Counted from the stretch's first letter, positions 9,447 through 18,117 are shown. The stretch is 64,000 bases of DNA from Onthovicinus sp900555545 (GCA_949296915.1 CASFPX010000003.1:62001-126000); one strand, 5' to 3'. Notes: generated from the sequence alone by a model not told the origin. Program-made: numbers and translations.

Positions 9447-9454
9447 GAACGTTA

Positions 9455-9547
9455 TGGCGGAGAGCAAGGGATTCGAACCCTCGAAACCTCGTTTAAGGTT
9501 TACACGATTTCCAGTCGTGCTCCTTCGACCAGCTCGGACAACTCTCC
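9455..9547 (-). tRNA. tRNA-Ser (anticodon GGA)
   Basis: On the minus strand the acceptor stem GGAGAGT pairs with GCTCTCC, followed by discriminator G and an encoded CCA. The anticodon loop CTGGAAA gives anticodon GGA, and a long variable arm (about 16 bases) identifies a class II serine tRNA. GGTTCGAATCC forms the T arm. It is 93 bases long. Confidence 0.95.
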
Positions 9548-9566
9548 ATGTCTGAATCGCTCAATT

Positions 9567-9595
9567 ATTATATCAAAATGCGGCCAGGAATGCAA
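9567..9595 (-). promoter_or_regulatory. tRNA-Ser promoter
   Basis: On the minus strand TTGCAT (9590-9595), 17 bases and TATAAT (9567-9572) lie 20 bases before the tRNA 5' end. Confidence 0.85.
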
Positions 9596-9628
9596 CCCCC
9601 TTTTTTTGAAAAAATTTTAGAAAACCCC

Positions 9629-9657
9629 TTGATTTTGTCGCGCGTTTATTATATAAT
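9629..9657 (+). promoter_or_regulatory. tRNA-Pro promoter
   Basis: TTGATT (9629-9634), a 17-base spacer and TATAAT (9652-9657) lie 17 bases before the tRNA-Pro gene. Confidence 0.85.
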
Positions 9658-9674
9658 CTTACCGTTGCCTTTGA

Positions 9675-9751
9675 CGGGGTGTGGCGAAGTTTGGTATCGC
9701 GCTTGGTTCGGGACCAAGAGGCCTCGGGTTCAAGTCCCGACACTCCGACCA
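9675..9751 (+). tRNA. tRNA-Pro (anticodon CGG)
   Basis: The acceptor stem CGGGGTG pairs with CACTCCG (one G-T pair), followed by A and an encoded CCA. The anticodon stem CTTGG/CCAAG closes the loop TTCGGGA, giving anticodon CGG for codon CCG. The T arm is GGGTTCAAGTCCC. It is 77 bases long. Confidence 0.95.
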
Positions 9752-9757
9752 ATAGTG

Positions 9758-9790
9758 AGAGACGCATTTTGAGTGCGTCTCTTTTCTTTT
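9758..9790 (+). terminator. tRNA-Pro terminator
   Basis: AGAGACGCA and TGCGTCTCT (9758-9766 and 9774-9782) form the stem, followed by TTTTCTTTTT. Confidence 0.85.
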
Positions 9791-9877
9791 TCGATTGATA
9801 AACAGCGGATGAACTTCCCTGCTTCAGGATCGGAAATTTGTGGTACAATATATTTCAGAAGATTAGGGGGGACGCTA

Positions 9878-10798
9878 ATGAAAAGCTATCGCCTGACCAC
9901 CACTATGGATCCGATTAACGTTAATGAAATTCGCCAGAGTGACCGCAGCATTGTCACGATCTGTACCATGTCCGAGCTTGAAAATGTGGCCGATAATATC
10001 TTTCGGGACGATGTCCGCCTGCTCACGCGATATGAACGTGAGCGCTTCTGTAAGGCGGATGAGATCAACGGATATATTTTTGGCTCTTTCTCCGTCCCCA
10101 AAAAGAAACAGGAGATGGAGTATAAAAACTTTATGTTTTGTGTCCACAGCCAGGGTATCCTCTTTGTGGACGACGGGGACACCGTGGAAGAACTGGTCCG
10201 GCGGATTGCCCTCACCGTCACGTTCGAAAAACCGAACATCGGCCGATTTTTATACTCGCTGATGGTAGCTCTGATTCAGGACGACCTGTACTACTTGAAT
10301 ACCATTCAGGATAAATTGTCGGATCTGGAAGACGAAATCTTGGATGACCGCACGGAGAACGACAACGAGGCCATCATGCATTGCCGCAAGGAGGTTTTGA
10401 CGTTCCGCTCCTATTATGCGCAGCTGACCGACATGGTGGAGGATTTGCAGGAGAATGAAAATGGCTTTTTTGACGACCGCAGTCTGGATCTGTTCAGCCG
10501 CTTTTCCGACCGGGTGTCACGCCTGTTGAGCGAGACGGAGCGCCTGCGTGAATACTGCTTGCAGGTGCATGAGGTCTATCAATCCCAGATTGATCTCAAA
10601 CAGAACAAAATCATGCGAATCCTCACCGTAGTCACGACAGTATTTGCCCCACTCACTCTGCTCACTGGCTGGTATGGGATGAACTTTGTCAATATGCCGG
10701 AGTTGCAGTGGCGTTATGGCTACCTTGGCGTCATCGCTGTCAGCCTGGTGATTACTGCCGTATGCCTTTTGATCTTCCGCCGCAAAAAGTTTTTATAG
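9878..10798 (+). CDS. corA: CorA-family divalent cation transporter
   Basis: A 306-residue CorA/MIT family channel for magnesium or cobalt. A cytoplasmic alpha/beta domain and long helices occupy about 1-245. Two C-terminal transmembrane segments follow, with the signature YGMNF at the end of the first (about 270), a hydrophobic second helix and a basic RRKKFL tail. The frame is open back to 9773, but the ATG at 9878 is preceded by TTAGGGGGGA and gives a normal N-terminus. It converges with the yaaL-bofA pair; the two stop codons overlap. Confidence 0.9.
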   Translation: MKSYRLTTTMDPINVNEIRQSDRSIVTICTMSELENVADNIFRDDVRLLTRYERERFCKADEINGYIFGSFSVPKKKQEMEYKNFMFCVHSQGILFVDDGDTVEELVRRIALTVTFEKPNIGRFLYSLMVALIQDDLYYLNTIQDKLSDLEDEILDDRTENDNEAIMHCRKEVLTFRSYYAQLTDMVEDLQENENGFFDDRSLDLFSRFSDRVSRLLSETERLREYCLQVHEVYQSQIDLKQNKIMRILTVVTTVFAPLTLLTGWYGMNFVNMPELQWRYGYLGVIAVSLVITAVCLLIFRRKKFL

Positions 10799-11055
10799 CT
10801 GGACCAGTAGATCGAGGATCAGCAGCAGGATCACGCCGGGCACACCGCCGATACCGCTGACGGCGAGCGTCAGCGGCGTGCAGGGGAGCGAAATGCTGGT
10901 GACTGTGCCCAGCAGCTGGACGGCAAAAAAGGCGGCCAGACCGGATAGAGCGCTGAGCAATATGTACTTAATAAAATGCCGGCTTTTCCAGCAGGCGATT
11001 CCAATGCAGGCGGCGCTTAAAGCAAGCGCCGCGATGCAGGCCTTTTCTACCCCAT
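10793..11055 (-). pseudogene. bofA: BofA-like sporulation protein, start codon out of frame
   Basis: The minus strand encodes about 86 codons resembling BofA, the membrane inhibitor of pro-sigma-K processing at SpoIVFB during sporulation. There are two hydrophobic segments and the family C-terminus GVPGVILLLI near the end. No ATG, GTG or TTG opens this frame at its N-terminus. The only well-placed ATG (11053-11055, one base past the yaaL stop) reads ATG GGG TAG. One extra G in that run would give an intact start and frame. It is either a real one-base deletion or a sequence error. In Bacillus subtilis yaaL also precedes bofA, which supports the assignment. Confidence 0.65.
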
Positions 11056-11056
11056 A

Positions 11057-11344
11057 TTACCACGCTTCCTCTTTTTCAAAGTTTGTCAATAGTGTCTGTG
11101 GGCACGTGACGCCGTTTTCCTTAGCCATGCGCAACAGATACCGGTATTGTGCCTTGAGAGATTTGATCTCATAAATCGAGGATTCAATCAGATCGGCATC
11201 CTGTTCAAACTCAAACCGCGCATATGCCCGCTCCATATTGATGCATAACGTGTGGATATCATCCAGAATGTGTTCTTCCTTGGATTTTACCGGTTCGTTT
11301 TTTTTGAGCCAGTCGGTGGATGTAAGTTTAGCAACAGCGTTCAT
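11057..11344 (-). CDS. yaaL: YaaL-like DUF2508 protein
   Basis: A 95-residue soluble, mostly helical protein resembling the DUF2508/YaaL family, whose function is unknown. It has LDDIHTLCINMERAYARFEFE in the middle and SLKAQYRYLLRMAKENG near 68-84. GGAGGC lies about eight bases before the ATG on the minus strand. It sits directly upstream of the bofA-like frame, as yaaL does in Bacillus, so a sporulation link is inferred from neighbourhood only. Confidence 0.8.
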   Translation of the reverse strand: MNAVAKLTSTDWLKKNEPVKSKEEHILDDIHTLCINMERAYARFEFEQDADLIESSIYEIKSLKAQYRYLLRMAKENGVTCPQTLLTNFEKEEAW

Positions 11345-11379
11345 GTTATCAGCCTCCTTCTATTTGTATCAATAGTATT

Positions 11380-11440
11380 GGACAAATATTCCACCTGTAA
11401 TCAAAAAGATGCAACTTTGCTTTTTTGATGATATTTGTCC
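11380..11440. repeat. Nested 61-bp palindrome in a divergent promoter region
   Basis: GGACAAATAT (11380-11389) and ATATTTGTCC (11431-11440) are perfect complements. Inside them ATCAAAAA (about 11400) faces TTTTTTGAT (about 11421-11429). The element lies between the divergent yaaL and the small Cys-rich gene, and a TATAAT (11451-11456) follows it. It could be an operator or a small mobile repeat. Confidence 0.55.
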
Positions 11441-11475
11441 TTCTTTTGAATATAATAGGGATGAGGGGTGATCAA

Positions 11476-11637
11476 ATGGATCCGATAACCAAATATTATG
11501 AGCACTACTGTCCTGCCGTTGGGAAGAATGTCACCGTGTGTGAGGAGATTGTCACAGGTCAAAAAACCTGCATGGCCAGGGAGGAGTGCAGCCAGCGGAT
11601 GTCATGCCAGAACCGTTTTATCACCGGCCGGGAATAG
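11476..11637 (+). CDS. 53-residue cysteine-rich protein
   Basis: A small soluble protein of 53 residues, unrecognised, with five Cys (C-P-A near 11, C-E-E near 20, C-M-A near 30, C-S near 36, C-Q near 42) spaced so that metal binding or a redox role is possible. The start at 11476 follows GATGAGGGGTG at good spacing; an upstream ATG in frame (11425) would add a segment that overlaps the TATAAT and is unlikely. The stop overlaps the terminator stem. It is monocistronic. Confidence 0.65.
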   Translation: MDPITKYYEHYCPAVGKNVTVCEEIVTGQKTCMAREECSQRMSCQNRFITGRE

Positions 11638-11673
11638 AGGAATTCTCCCCCTTTATTCCCGGGGCTTTTTTGT
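11627..11673 (+). terminator. Terminator of the small Cys-rich gene
   Basis: CCGGGAATA and TATTCCCGG form a stem around 11628-11663, followed by GGCTTTTTTG. The stem begins within the last codons of the gene. Confidence 0.75.
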
Positions 11674-11742
11674 GTATAATAGAGGCAGCGGATGTTTCAT
11701 TTTATGAGGCATACTATCTGTGATATGAAAGGATCTTGCATC

Positions 11743-12705
11743 ATGTTCCCTGTCAAACTGATTCCGCCAGTCAAAGATTACATTTGGGGCGGCGAAAAAT
11801 TAAAAAACGATTATGGCATCCACACGGATCTGGCCAAGGCGGCGGAGGCGTGGGTGCTCTCCTGCCACAAGGACGGCCAGAGCGTCATTTCGGGCGGCGA
11901 GTACGATGGCCGTACGCTGGAGTCCGTGATTGAGGATCAGGGGGAGTCCGTCCTGGGGCGGAATGCCGCACGGTTTGATTTTTTCCCTGTGCTCATCAAG
12001 CTGATTGACGCCAAGGACAACCTGTCTGTCCAGGTCCATCCGGATAATGAATACGCCCGTGTGCACGAGGGGGAGTACGGCAAAACGGAAGCTTGGTATA
12101 TTCTGGACTGTGAGCCGGGTGCCAGCCTGATCTATGGGTTTAAGCACCCCATCTCCAAGGACGAGTTCCGTGAACGCATCGAGAACAATACGCTTTTGGA
12201 TGTTGTCAACCAGGTGCCGGTGCATCCCGGGGACTTGTTTTTTATTGATTCGGGCACATTGCACGCGATCGGCAAGGGGATCTTGCTCGCGGAAGTGCAG
12301 CAGAACTCCAATACCACCTATCGTGTCTATGATTACGGCCGTTTGGGTGCGGACGGCAAGCCGCGCGCGCTACATATTGGCAAGGCGCTGGATGTGACAT
12401 GCTGCGAGCCGCCCAGGCATCCGGTTGGCCCATCCGGCAGGCCGGAACACCACCCGGGGTACACCTCTACCCTCCAGGCGTCATGTGAGTTTTTCACGTT
12501 CAGCACACTGGAGGTCGAGGGTACAGCAGCCTTTAGTACGGATGGCGGCTCTTTTGTCAGCCTTGTTGTCCTGGATGGCGAGGGCACGCTGGAATCCGGC
12601 GGCGGCGTTATGCCGCTTCGCAAGGGGGAGAGCGTTTTTGTTCCGGCGGATGCGGGGGAGTATTCGCTCGCCGGAGCTTTGAAGCTTTTGGAAACCCGTG
12701 TATAA
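11743..12705 (+). CDS. manA: Mannose-6-phosphate isomerase, class I
   Basis: A 320-residue zinc-dependent cupin isomerase that interconverts mannose 6-phosphate and fructose 6-phosphate. The N-terminus VKDYIWGG, the metal motif QVHPDNEYA (about 105), YGKTEAWYIL and the HAIGKGILLAEVQQNSN block (about 173-190) are typical. The frame is open from 11692, but the ATG at 11743 follows AAAGGA and gives the family start MFPVKL. A TATAAT lies at about 11676. It is the only gene in its unit. Confidence 0.93.
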   Translation: MFPVKLIPPVKDYIWGGEKLKNDYGIHTDLAKAAEAWVLSCHKDGQSVISGGEYDGRTLESVIEDQGESVLGRNAARFDFFPVLIKLIDAKDNLSVQVHPDNEYARVHEGEYGKTEAWYILDCEPGASLIYGFKHPISKDEFRERIENNTLLDVVNQVPVHPGDLFFIDSGTLHAIGKGILLAEVQQNSNTTYRVYDYGRLGADGKPRALHIGKALDVTCCEPPRHPVGPSGRPEHHPGYTSTLQASCEFFTFSTLEVEGTAAFSTDGGSFVSLVVLDGEGTLESGGGVMPLRKGESVFVPADAGEYSLAGALKLLETRV

Positions 12706-12728
12706 AAATTGTATATTATTTGATACAG

Positions 12729-12755
12729 GGCCGCCCGCGAGGGCGGTTCTTTTGT
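12729..12755 (+). terminator. manA terminator
   Basis: CCGCCC GCGA GGGCGG (12731-12746) is followed by TTCTTTTG, 25 bases after the manA stop. The rest of the gap to 12945 is AT-rich with nothing else recognised. Confidence 0.75.
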
Positions 12756-12944
12756 ATCGGTATAGGGTTTTCCTGTGTTTTATTCAACACTTGTGAGTTT
12801 GACTGTATGCCATGTATATCGTTTTTTGTTTGAATTTTTTTTGAAAAACTCAATAAATGTGTATGCCTCCTTCATGTTCTGCTAAAAACGCAGGGATCAT
12901 GTGCCAAAATCATCTAAACTTTGAAAATTTTTTCAATTATTCTA

Positions 12945-12973
12945 TTGACATATTTTTCAAAAAGGAATACAAT
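12945..12973 (+). promoter_or_regulatory. Promoter of the surface-protein locus
   Basis: TTGACA (12945-12950), exactly 17 bases and TACAAT (12968-12973) lie about 70 bases before the first gene of the locus. Confidence 0.88.
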
Positions 12974-13045
12974 GCATTTGTAAACAAATTTCAAACTGAA
13001 TATGAAGTCTTTTTGAGTGAAACTTACGGGAAAAGAGGATCATGA

Positions 13046-13840
13046 ATGGGGTATACCGCAATTGAGCTCACAAACTATACGAAGACGTATAGGAATAAAA
13101 AGACAGGCTTTTCCGTGGGATATTATGCAAAGTCCCAGGTAAAGGCGATGTATCCGCAGGGCGATTTTAAAGTAGTTGGCCAAATCGGCGCGGGTGTTAA
13201 GAACCATGCGAGTAATACGCTTGAGTTTGATGGCAAATCGGAGCCTGTCACTTCCAACAAGCAGAGCCTGATCCACCGTACGGCTGGTTATGTCAGTTGT
13301 GGGGAGGATCGGTTTGTAGCCGTTAAAAAGAATATTGTCTGGCTGTGGATTTTAATCCTTTTGCTCGTCATAGCCTTAATTTTTGGTGCGCGTTACGTTT
13401 ACCAGCACCGGGACGAGCTGTTCCCGGTCTCCGGCACCGTGCAGGAGGAGACGAATGGCTCGGTCGATCAGAACATAGTCGCAGGGGATATCGAGTTGAC
13501 CACCGTCAAAAAACTGGAAACGGATGGGCTGAGTATCGCGTGCCCGGGTATCACGACACTGCACTTTAAGGCCGGGCAGACGGAGCAGGAGTATATCTTC
13601 CGCAATCCGGAGGGCAACCCCTGTTACTTCCAGTTCCAGATTATTCTGGATGAGACGGGGGAGATGATCTACGAGTCGGATCTCGTTCCGCCGGGGTACG
13701 CGATTGCCAAGTTCAATTTGAACCGGCCGCTCGAGGCGGGCGCCTATCCGGCCACGGTCAATTATAAGACCTACTCCTTTGATTCGGAGCAGAATCCGCT
13801 CAACGGCAGCAGGATGAAAACGACAATTTACGCGGAATAA
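13046..13840 (+). CDS. Membrane-anchored protein with C-terminal extracellular beta domain
   Basis: A 264-residue protein, not recognised by name. Residues 1-95 are polar and basic with no signal peptide. One transmembrane helix (about 97-117, WLWILILLLVIALIFG) follows, then an extracellular region of about 145 residues. Its C-terminal part (about 175-264) is a beta-type domain with ESDLVPPGYAI, then LEAGAYPATVNYKTYSFD and PLNG. Type II topology would place this domain outside. Similar tails occur in clostridial hypothetical proteins (from memory). It opens a run of secreted-protein genes, so a role in holding or assembling them is inferred. GAAAAGAGGATC is the ribosome site. Confidence 0.75.
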   Translation: MGYTAIELTNYTKTYRNKKTGFSVGYYAKSQVKAMYPQGDFKVVGQIGAGVKNHASNTLEFDGKSEPVTSNKQSLIHRTAGYVSCGEDRFVAVKKNIVWLWILILLLVIALIFGARYVYQHRDELFPVSGTVQEETNGSVDQNIVAGDIELTTVKKLETDGLSIACPGITTLHFKAGQTEQEYIFRNPEGNPCYFQFQIILDETGEMIYESDLVPPGYAIAKFNLNRPLEAGAYPATVNYKTYSFDSEQNPLNGSRMKTTIYAE

Positions 13841-13861
13841 TTTGGAGGGCTGGGGCGCCAG

Positions 13862-13940
13862 TTGGCAGAGCGTCCGGCTGTTCGGTACAATTGAATTTTT
13901 GCCGGCGTAGTTGGCGCTAAGCTGGCAGAGTTGATACAAT
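13862..13940 (+). promoter_or_regulatory. Tandem duplicated promoter-like repeats
   Basis: Two similar units 49 bases apart: TTGGCA (13862-13867), 18 bases, TACAAT (13886-13891), and TTGGCG (13911-13916), 18 bases, TACAAT (13935-13940). Both share the surrounding GGCGC and TGGCAGAG blocks. They precede the 1365-residue protein gene and could give it its own transcription. Confidence 0.55.
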
Positions 13941-13995
13941 TCGGACTTATGCACAAGAAAATAGGCAAGATGTTTCAGAACGGGGGAATGCATCT

Positions 13996-16900
13996 ATGAA
14001 AAAGTATGGCAGGCATTGTTTGCGCCGTTGTCTCTCGGTGCTCCTTGCGGTGGTGATGGTCTGCGCAGCCGCACAGACGCTCGTCTTCGCCGTAGATTTG
14101 AGTGGCGATGACATTACGCCCGGTTGGAATGAGGGGTCGGCGCGCGCCCGGTACACCACATCCGGCACATTGGAGATTACCTTCCCGGAGTCTACAAAGT
14201 CGGATGCGACTTACTATGCCGAATTTTACGATCTGGACGGGGAAGATCGCGAGGTGCGGGTTGGCGATGTGGTCCCGCTCACTACGACCCGTACTTATGC
14301 CGATAATACAACTCTTGTCAGCGCGGTATTGGATCGCGATTGGGTGGAAAGCAGCGGTCTGGATATGTCCCACCGGATCAGCGTTGCGATCACTGCGGTA
14401 AAGGATGGCTGGCGTTCCGAGGCTATCGAGGCCCTCGTCGGCGAGTCACTTGACGTCCCGCAGGCAGGATCATCGCCAGATGGAACGGATCTCTATGCAT
14501 CTTTGGCGCGTTTTGAGGAAACGTCCCCTGATAATACATTAGAAGAGGGCGGCGCATCTTATAACGGCGCCCCATATTGGAGTTATGATAAAGGTTCCAA
14601 TGGAATTGGCGCAATGGATATCAATGGCGTTTTTGCTGACGACATGGATTCACCGTATGAATATCCTGGTTTTGATGGTAGCACGGCATTTCGACTGTAT
14701 TTAAATGGATCTGATCAATCCACGGGAGAAGACGAGCGATTTGACGTGATGTACCGTCAGGACCACTGGAAATTTGCAGGGGCGGAGGATCTGTGGATTT
14801 GGGTTGATACTTCCTTTGTCGAATTCGATGAGTTCGCAATCCAGGTTCATTATATGGATTATACCGGAAGGATGACTTGGGATTCGGTTGATAAGTATAA
14901 GGATAGTCAGTCTCATTCATTACAGACAAAATATAGCGATGATGCGTACAGTACAATAGGGTATGCTAAGGCTAAAGGCGGTGAGCCTGTTCCTGTTTAT
15001 TATTTGAACGAGGATGGCTTATGGGATGTAATGTATACTAATGAAAATGGATATCTGGAGAATTTCGGGCATTATCGTGGATTCCTTCGCGTCCCTGTTG
15101 ATAAGCTGTGGAATGAAAATGATAATGTTACGTATAAAACATTAAAAGACGAACGCCCCCATTCATATGAGGTGTGGATTCAATCGGACTGGCCTTTGAA
15201 TAGTTGGGAGATGCGTTTAGGTAGCGCAGAAGATCTTTATATTGCGGAAAACAAGTCATATTCATGGGAGTCATGGACTAACGCTTTTGGTGGGAAAGAG
15301 ACTTTCTATTTTGATAAAGACAAATTTAATCAATCAATGGTAGAACACGATCACGTCGGTCTTTCTGTTGTCCCGATTGAAGATATTGCCTCTGTCGGTA
15401 TCACTTGGAATGGCGCAAGCGCAGATAGTATGAATAAGCCGTTCTACATTGATCAAATTGGATTCAGCGGTTCAAGCCTGCAGACAAATGCTGTGGATAA
15501 TGATCCAAATCCTGTCAAGACATTAGATGACTATGCAATGGTTCCTAACGATTCGGACGCAGTGAATCAGTTGATTGAAAAATATATCCCGAATCCGGAG
15601 GTAGTCAGTGTTTCGGATTCCGGAATAGTGGAGGATTTGGAAGCAATTTGCGACCAGTTAAAGCTTACGTATCCGGAAAAACTACGGGTGGCGCGCGAGA
15701 GATTGAATGATATTCTATCTGGAGCGACGGATTCTGTGGAATATGTCAGTCGGCAATTAGATAGTGCTGATTCCTTGTCTTCAGATGACATTATTGATTT
15801 ATATACTATTTATTGTTCCTTTACTTTGGGCGAAATTCATCGTCTGGGATTGGAGAATGAGCGCAAGCTACTCGAATTGTATGAGCAAAAAGGGTTTAAT
15901 GAATGGTTCCCGAATGATTCTCTCAATGATATTTACTATTTACCCTTTAATGATGTCGAATCTGGATATTCAGTCGGTCAGAGCGCATTGCATGAATACG
16001 ATGACTATAATCTAACTCCAGAAGGAAAAGTACATTATTTTGATCGTGGTCATATCTTGGATTGGGGTAATAGTGACGTTGATATGACACAAGCGTGGGA
16101 AAATACGGAAAACCTGCTTGCGTACAGTCGAATGGGATATAATGATGAACGCAATGGTACCATGCAGCGGTTTGGCTACGGAATTACTACAATTGGCCAA
16201 AACGGTTTTGCAAATTCAAGATCCATCGACACAGAGTTATATCGCGAGACGTTGTCTTCGGGGTCAAATGTTGAGAATTATCGTATTTCTCTAACCTATA
16301 ATGGCGACTCGAAGGATAGTTGGTACGATTTAGAAAAAGGTAATTTCTCGGGGGCAGAATACTTCACATTCTATGCAGATTTTTCCAATGTAAAGGATAT
16401 ACGTAAGCTTTGGATTACGATTCGTACCGGTGATGGAACAATTTATTCAAACGATGAGACGGATTCTGTCTGGTCATATGATGTGTTTAACCTGAATGCA
16501 CCCGAGAATGGCTGGTATCTGTTGTCCTCCGACAATGATGGGTGTTTGAATACTGGTTTGGTTGGTTTCCGCGGCTTCATTCGAATACCGGTTAGCTATT
16601 TCAATGAGATTGGCGGAGATCGAATACTGACAAATGACTTGTCTTCTGTCGGCCAGGTAAAGGTATTTCTTTCGGGAAATCCTGGCGGTAATGATGAGGC
16701 CGGAAGTTCGTTTGTGCTTGATATGTTCGGATTTATTTCCAGCGAACAGGAGTATAATTTCACGCAGACTTTAGAGCAGCAGTATCACCAGATAGTGGAT
16801 TTGCCGGATCCTGATGATAATGCGAAGGAGCTGTTTAGCACTGCGTTGGAGGCGTTGTTCGCTAACGAGATCACCGATCTGGATAACAGTACAATCACGC

Positions 16901-18093
16901 TGTTTGACCGTGAGGCAGAATTGAATGGTGTAAGTGCTTACGATCAACTGATCGAGGCGTACAACACCATGACGCTGACGGAGAAGGAACAGGCGGATGA
17001 GGATCTTAACGCGGCCAGCGGCGGTGCGTATACCGGCGTCGATGAACTCCAGCTCTTCGTCAAGAACTATGACGAGTGGAATGGTGCGGAGGGTAATTTG
17101 TTCACCAATGCTGAAAATGCCGATGGTCTGCGTGCTCTTGTGACACAGGCGTTTGAAGGTGATTATGCATTAGTGGATGGTACTCCGGGCGAGATTGACG
17201 CAATCTTCGCAGCGTTCGCTCAGTACCCGGCTTACTACTCCCATTCCGTGCAGACCTACTGGCCCGACCGCAACCTCCACGCCGTTTTTCCAAACTATAA
17301 TCCATCTGGCGTTAGCAATGGTAAGTCAGATGAAGTAGATATTGTTTATAATGTGTCATCGGGGAAGTATGAAGGAATCTTTGATCTGAGTTATGTCGGT
17401 GCAGCTTCAGATCTAAATGGTATGCAATTCGTATTGCCTCAAGAGCCTCTTATACTGGAAGCTGATGATGGAACTGGTTATACTATCTCTGTCGTACCAA
17501 CTTTAACTTCTGCTACAAATGTATCAAATGGTGCGGGTCAGCACTATGGTTTGAGTTTTGTGGTTGATCCAGATGAGGTTAAGCATAGTGGTACATATAG
17601 CGGAGAGTTAAAGCTATCAGTAAATGTAGCTCCGGACAGCGGAAATAGTGCAGAAGGGACGAATCCTGATCCTGTTAATGATCCAGAAGAGTATCGCCAA
17701 ACCGTCACCATTCCGGTTACGCTCACCAGTAGAGCGGCATTCACTGTCACAATTCCGGCGGATGTTGAGGTTGTATGGGGAAGTGAAAAAACGAATGTGC
17801 CGGATTATGCTGTGACGGAGTGTTTCCTGCCGAGTGGCGCAAGCCTTACACTTGGAATCACGACAAATGATGATGGATTCAATATGATTAACTCGTCTAA
17901 TAATTCTAAGATAGGGTATAAATTGTCAACCGATGGTGCAGAGTTTGAAACAATAGAGAATATCACTAGTGAGCGGAATATTCCGTTATCCGTCGACATT
18001 GATGCTGGACAGTGGACACAGGAAGGGCTATCCTTAGGTGAGTATCAGGATTATCTGACATTTACTGTTGAGTATCAGGAAGCTACAGCTTGA
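13996..18093 (+). CDS. Large secreted multi-domain surface protein
   Basis: A 1365-residue secreted protein, not recognised. The signal peptide is residues 1-33 (basic MKKYGRHCLRR, hydrophobic core, A-x-A-type cleavage near VFA-VD). After an Ig-like stretch (about 35-155) come two related beta-rich modules at about 170-495 and 645-917; both contain G-F-R-G-F-x-R-x-P-V-type segments followed by a D-x-x-G-F-x-S-S end, which suggests internal duplication and a carbohydrate-binding-like fold. Helical linkers follow each module. The C-terminus (about 1245-1365) has TVTIPADVEVVWG and ends EYQDYLTFTVEYQ, the signature of the small proteins that follow. There is no wall-sorting motif. Base composition shifts inside the gene (AT-rich about 14540-16800). 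Confidence 0.8.
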   Translation: MKKYGRHCLRRCLSVLLAVVMVCAAAQTLVFAVDLSGDDITPGWNEGSARARYTTSGTLEITFPESTKSDATYYAEFYDLDGEDREVRVGDVVPLTTTRTYADNTTLVSAVLDRDWVESSGLDMSHRISVAITAVKDGWRSEAIEALVGESLDVPQAGSSPDGTDLYASLARFEETSPDNTLEEGGASYNGAPYWSYDKGSNGIGAMDINGVFADDMDSPYEYPGFDGSTAFRLYLNGSDQSTGEDERFDVMYRQDHWKFAGAEDLWIWVDTSFVEFDEFAIQVHYMDYTGRMTWDSVDKYKDSQSHSLQTKYSDDAYSTIGYAKAKGGEPVPVYYLNEDGLWDVMYTNENGYLENFGHYRGFLRVPVDKLWNENDNVTYKTLKDERPHSYEVWIQSDWPLNSWEMRLGSAEDLYIAENKSYSWESWTNAFGGKETFYFDKDKFNQSMVEHDHVGLSVVPIEDIASVGITWNGASADSMNKPFYIDQIGFSGSSLQTNAVDNDPNPVKTLDDYAMVPNDSDAVNQLIEKYIPNPEVVSVSDSGIVEDLEAICDQLKLTYPEKLRVARERLNDILSGATDSVEYVSRQLDSADSLSSDDIIDLYTIYCSFTLGEIHRLGLENERKLLELYEQKGFNEWFPNDSLNDIYYLPFNDVESGYSVGQSALHEYDDYNLTPEGKVHYFDRGHILDWGNSDVDMTQAWENTENLLAYSRMGYNDERNGTMQRFGYGITTIGQNGFANSRSIDTELYRETLSSGSNVENYRISLTYNGDSKDSWYDLEKGNFSGAEYFTFYADFSNVKDIRKLWITIRTGDGTIYSNDETDSVWSYDVFNLNAPENGWYLLSSDNDGCLNTGLVGFRGFIRIPVSYFNEIGGDRILTNDLSSVGQVKVFLSGNPGGNDEAGSSFVLDMFGFISSEQEYNFTQTLEQQYHQIVDLPDPDDNAKELFSTALEALFANEITDLDNSTITLFDREAELNGVSAYDQLIEAYNTMTLTEKEQADEDLNAASGGAYTGVDELQLFVKNYDEWNGAEGNLFTNAENADGLRALVTQAFEGDYALVDGTPGEIDAIFAAFAQYPAYYSHSVQTYWPDRNLHAVFPNYNPSGVSNGKSDEVDIVYNVSSGKYEGIFDLSYVGAASDLNGMQFVLPQEPLILEADDGTGYTISVVPTLTSATNVSNGAGQHYGLSFVVDPDEVKHSGTYSGELKLSVNVAPDSGNSAEGTNPDPVNDPEEYRQTVTIPVTLTSRAAFTVTIPADVEVVWGSEKTNVPDYAVTECFLPSGASLTLGITTNDDGFNMINSSNNSKIGYKLSTDGAEFETIENITSERNIPLSVDIDAGQWTQEGLSLGEYQDYLTFTVEYQEATA

Positions 18094-18117
18094 TGATAGG
18101 AAGGGAGTTGCAGAGCA

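Noticed and set aside
9548..9772. 74-codon frame covering the tRNA-Pro gene
   Set aside because: It runs through the tRNA and its promoter, so it cannot be a real gene.
13996..18093. WxL-type surface domain in the large secreted protein
   Set aside because: No W-x-L pairs occur in the C-terminal domain; only the overall gene layout resembles WxL loci.
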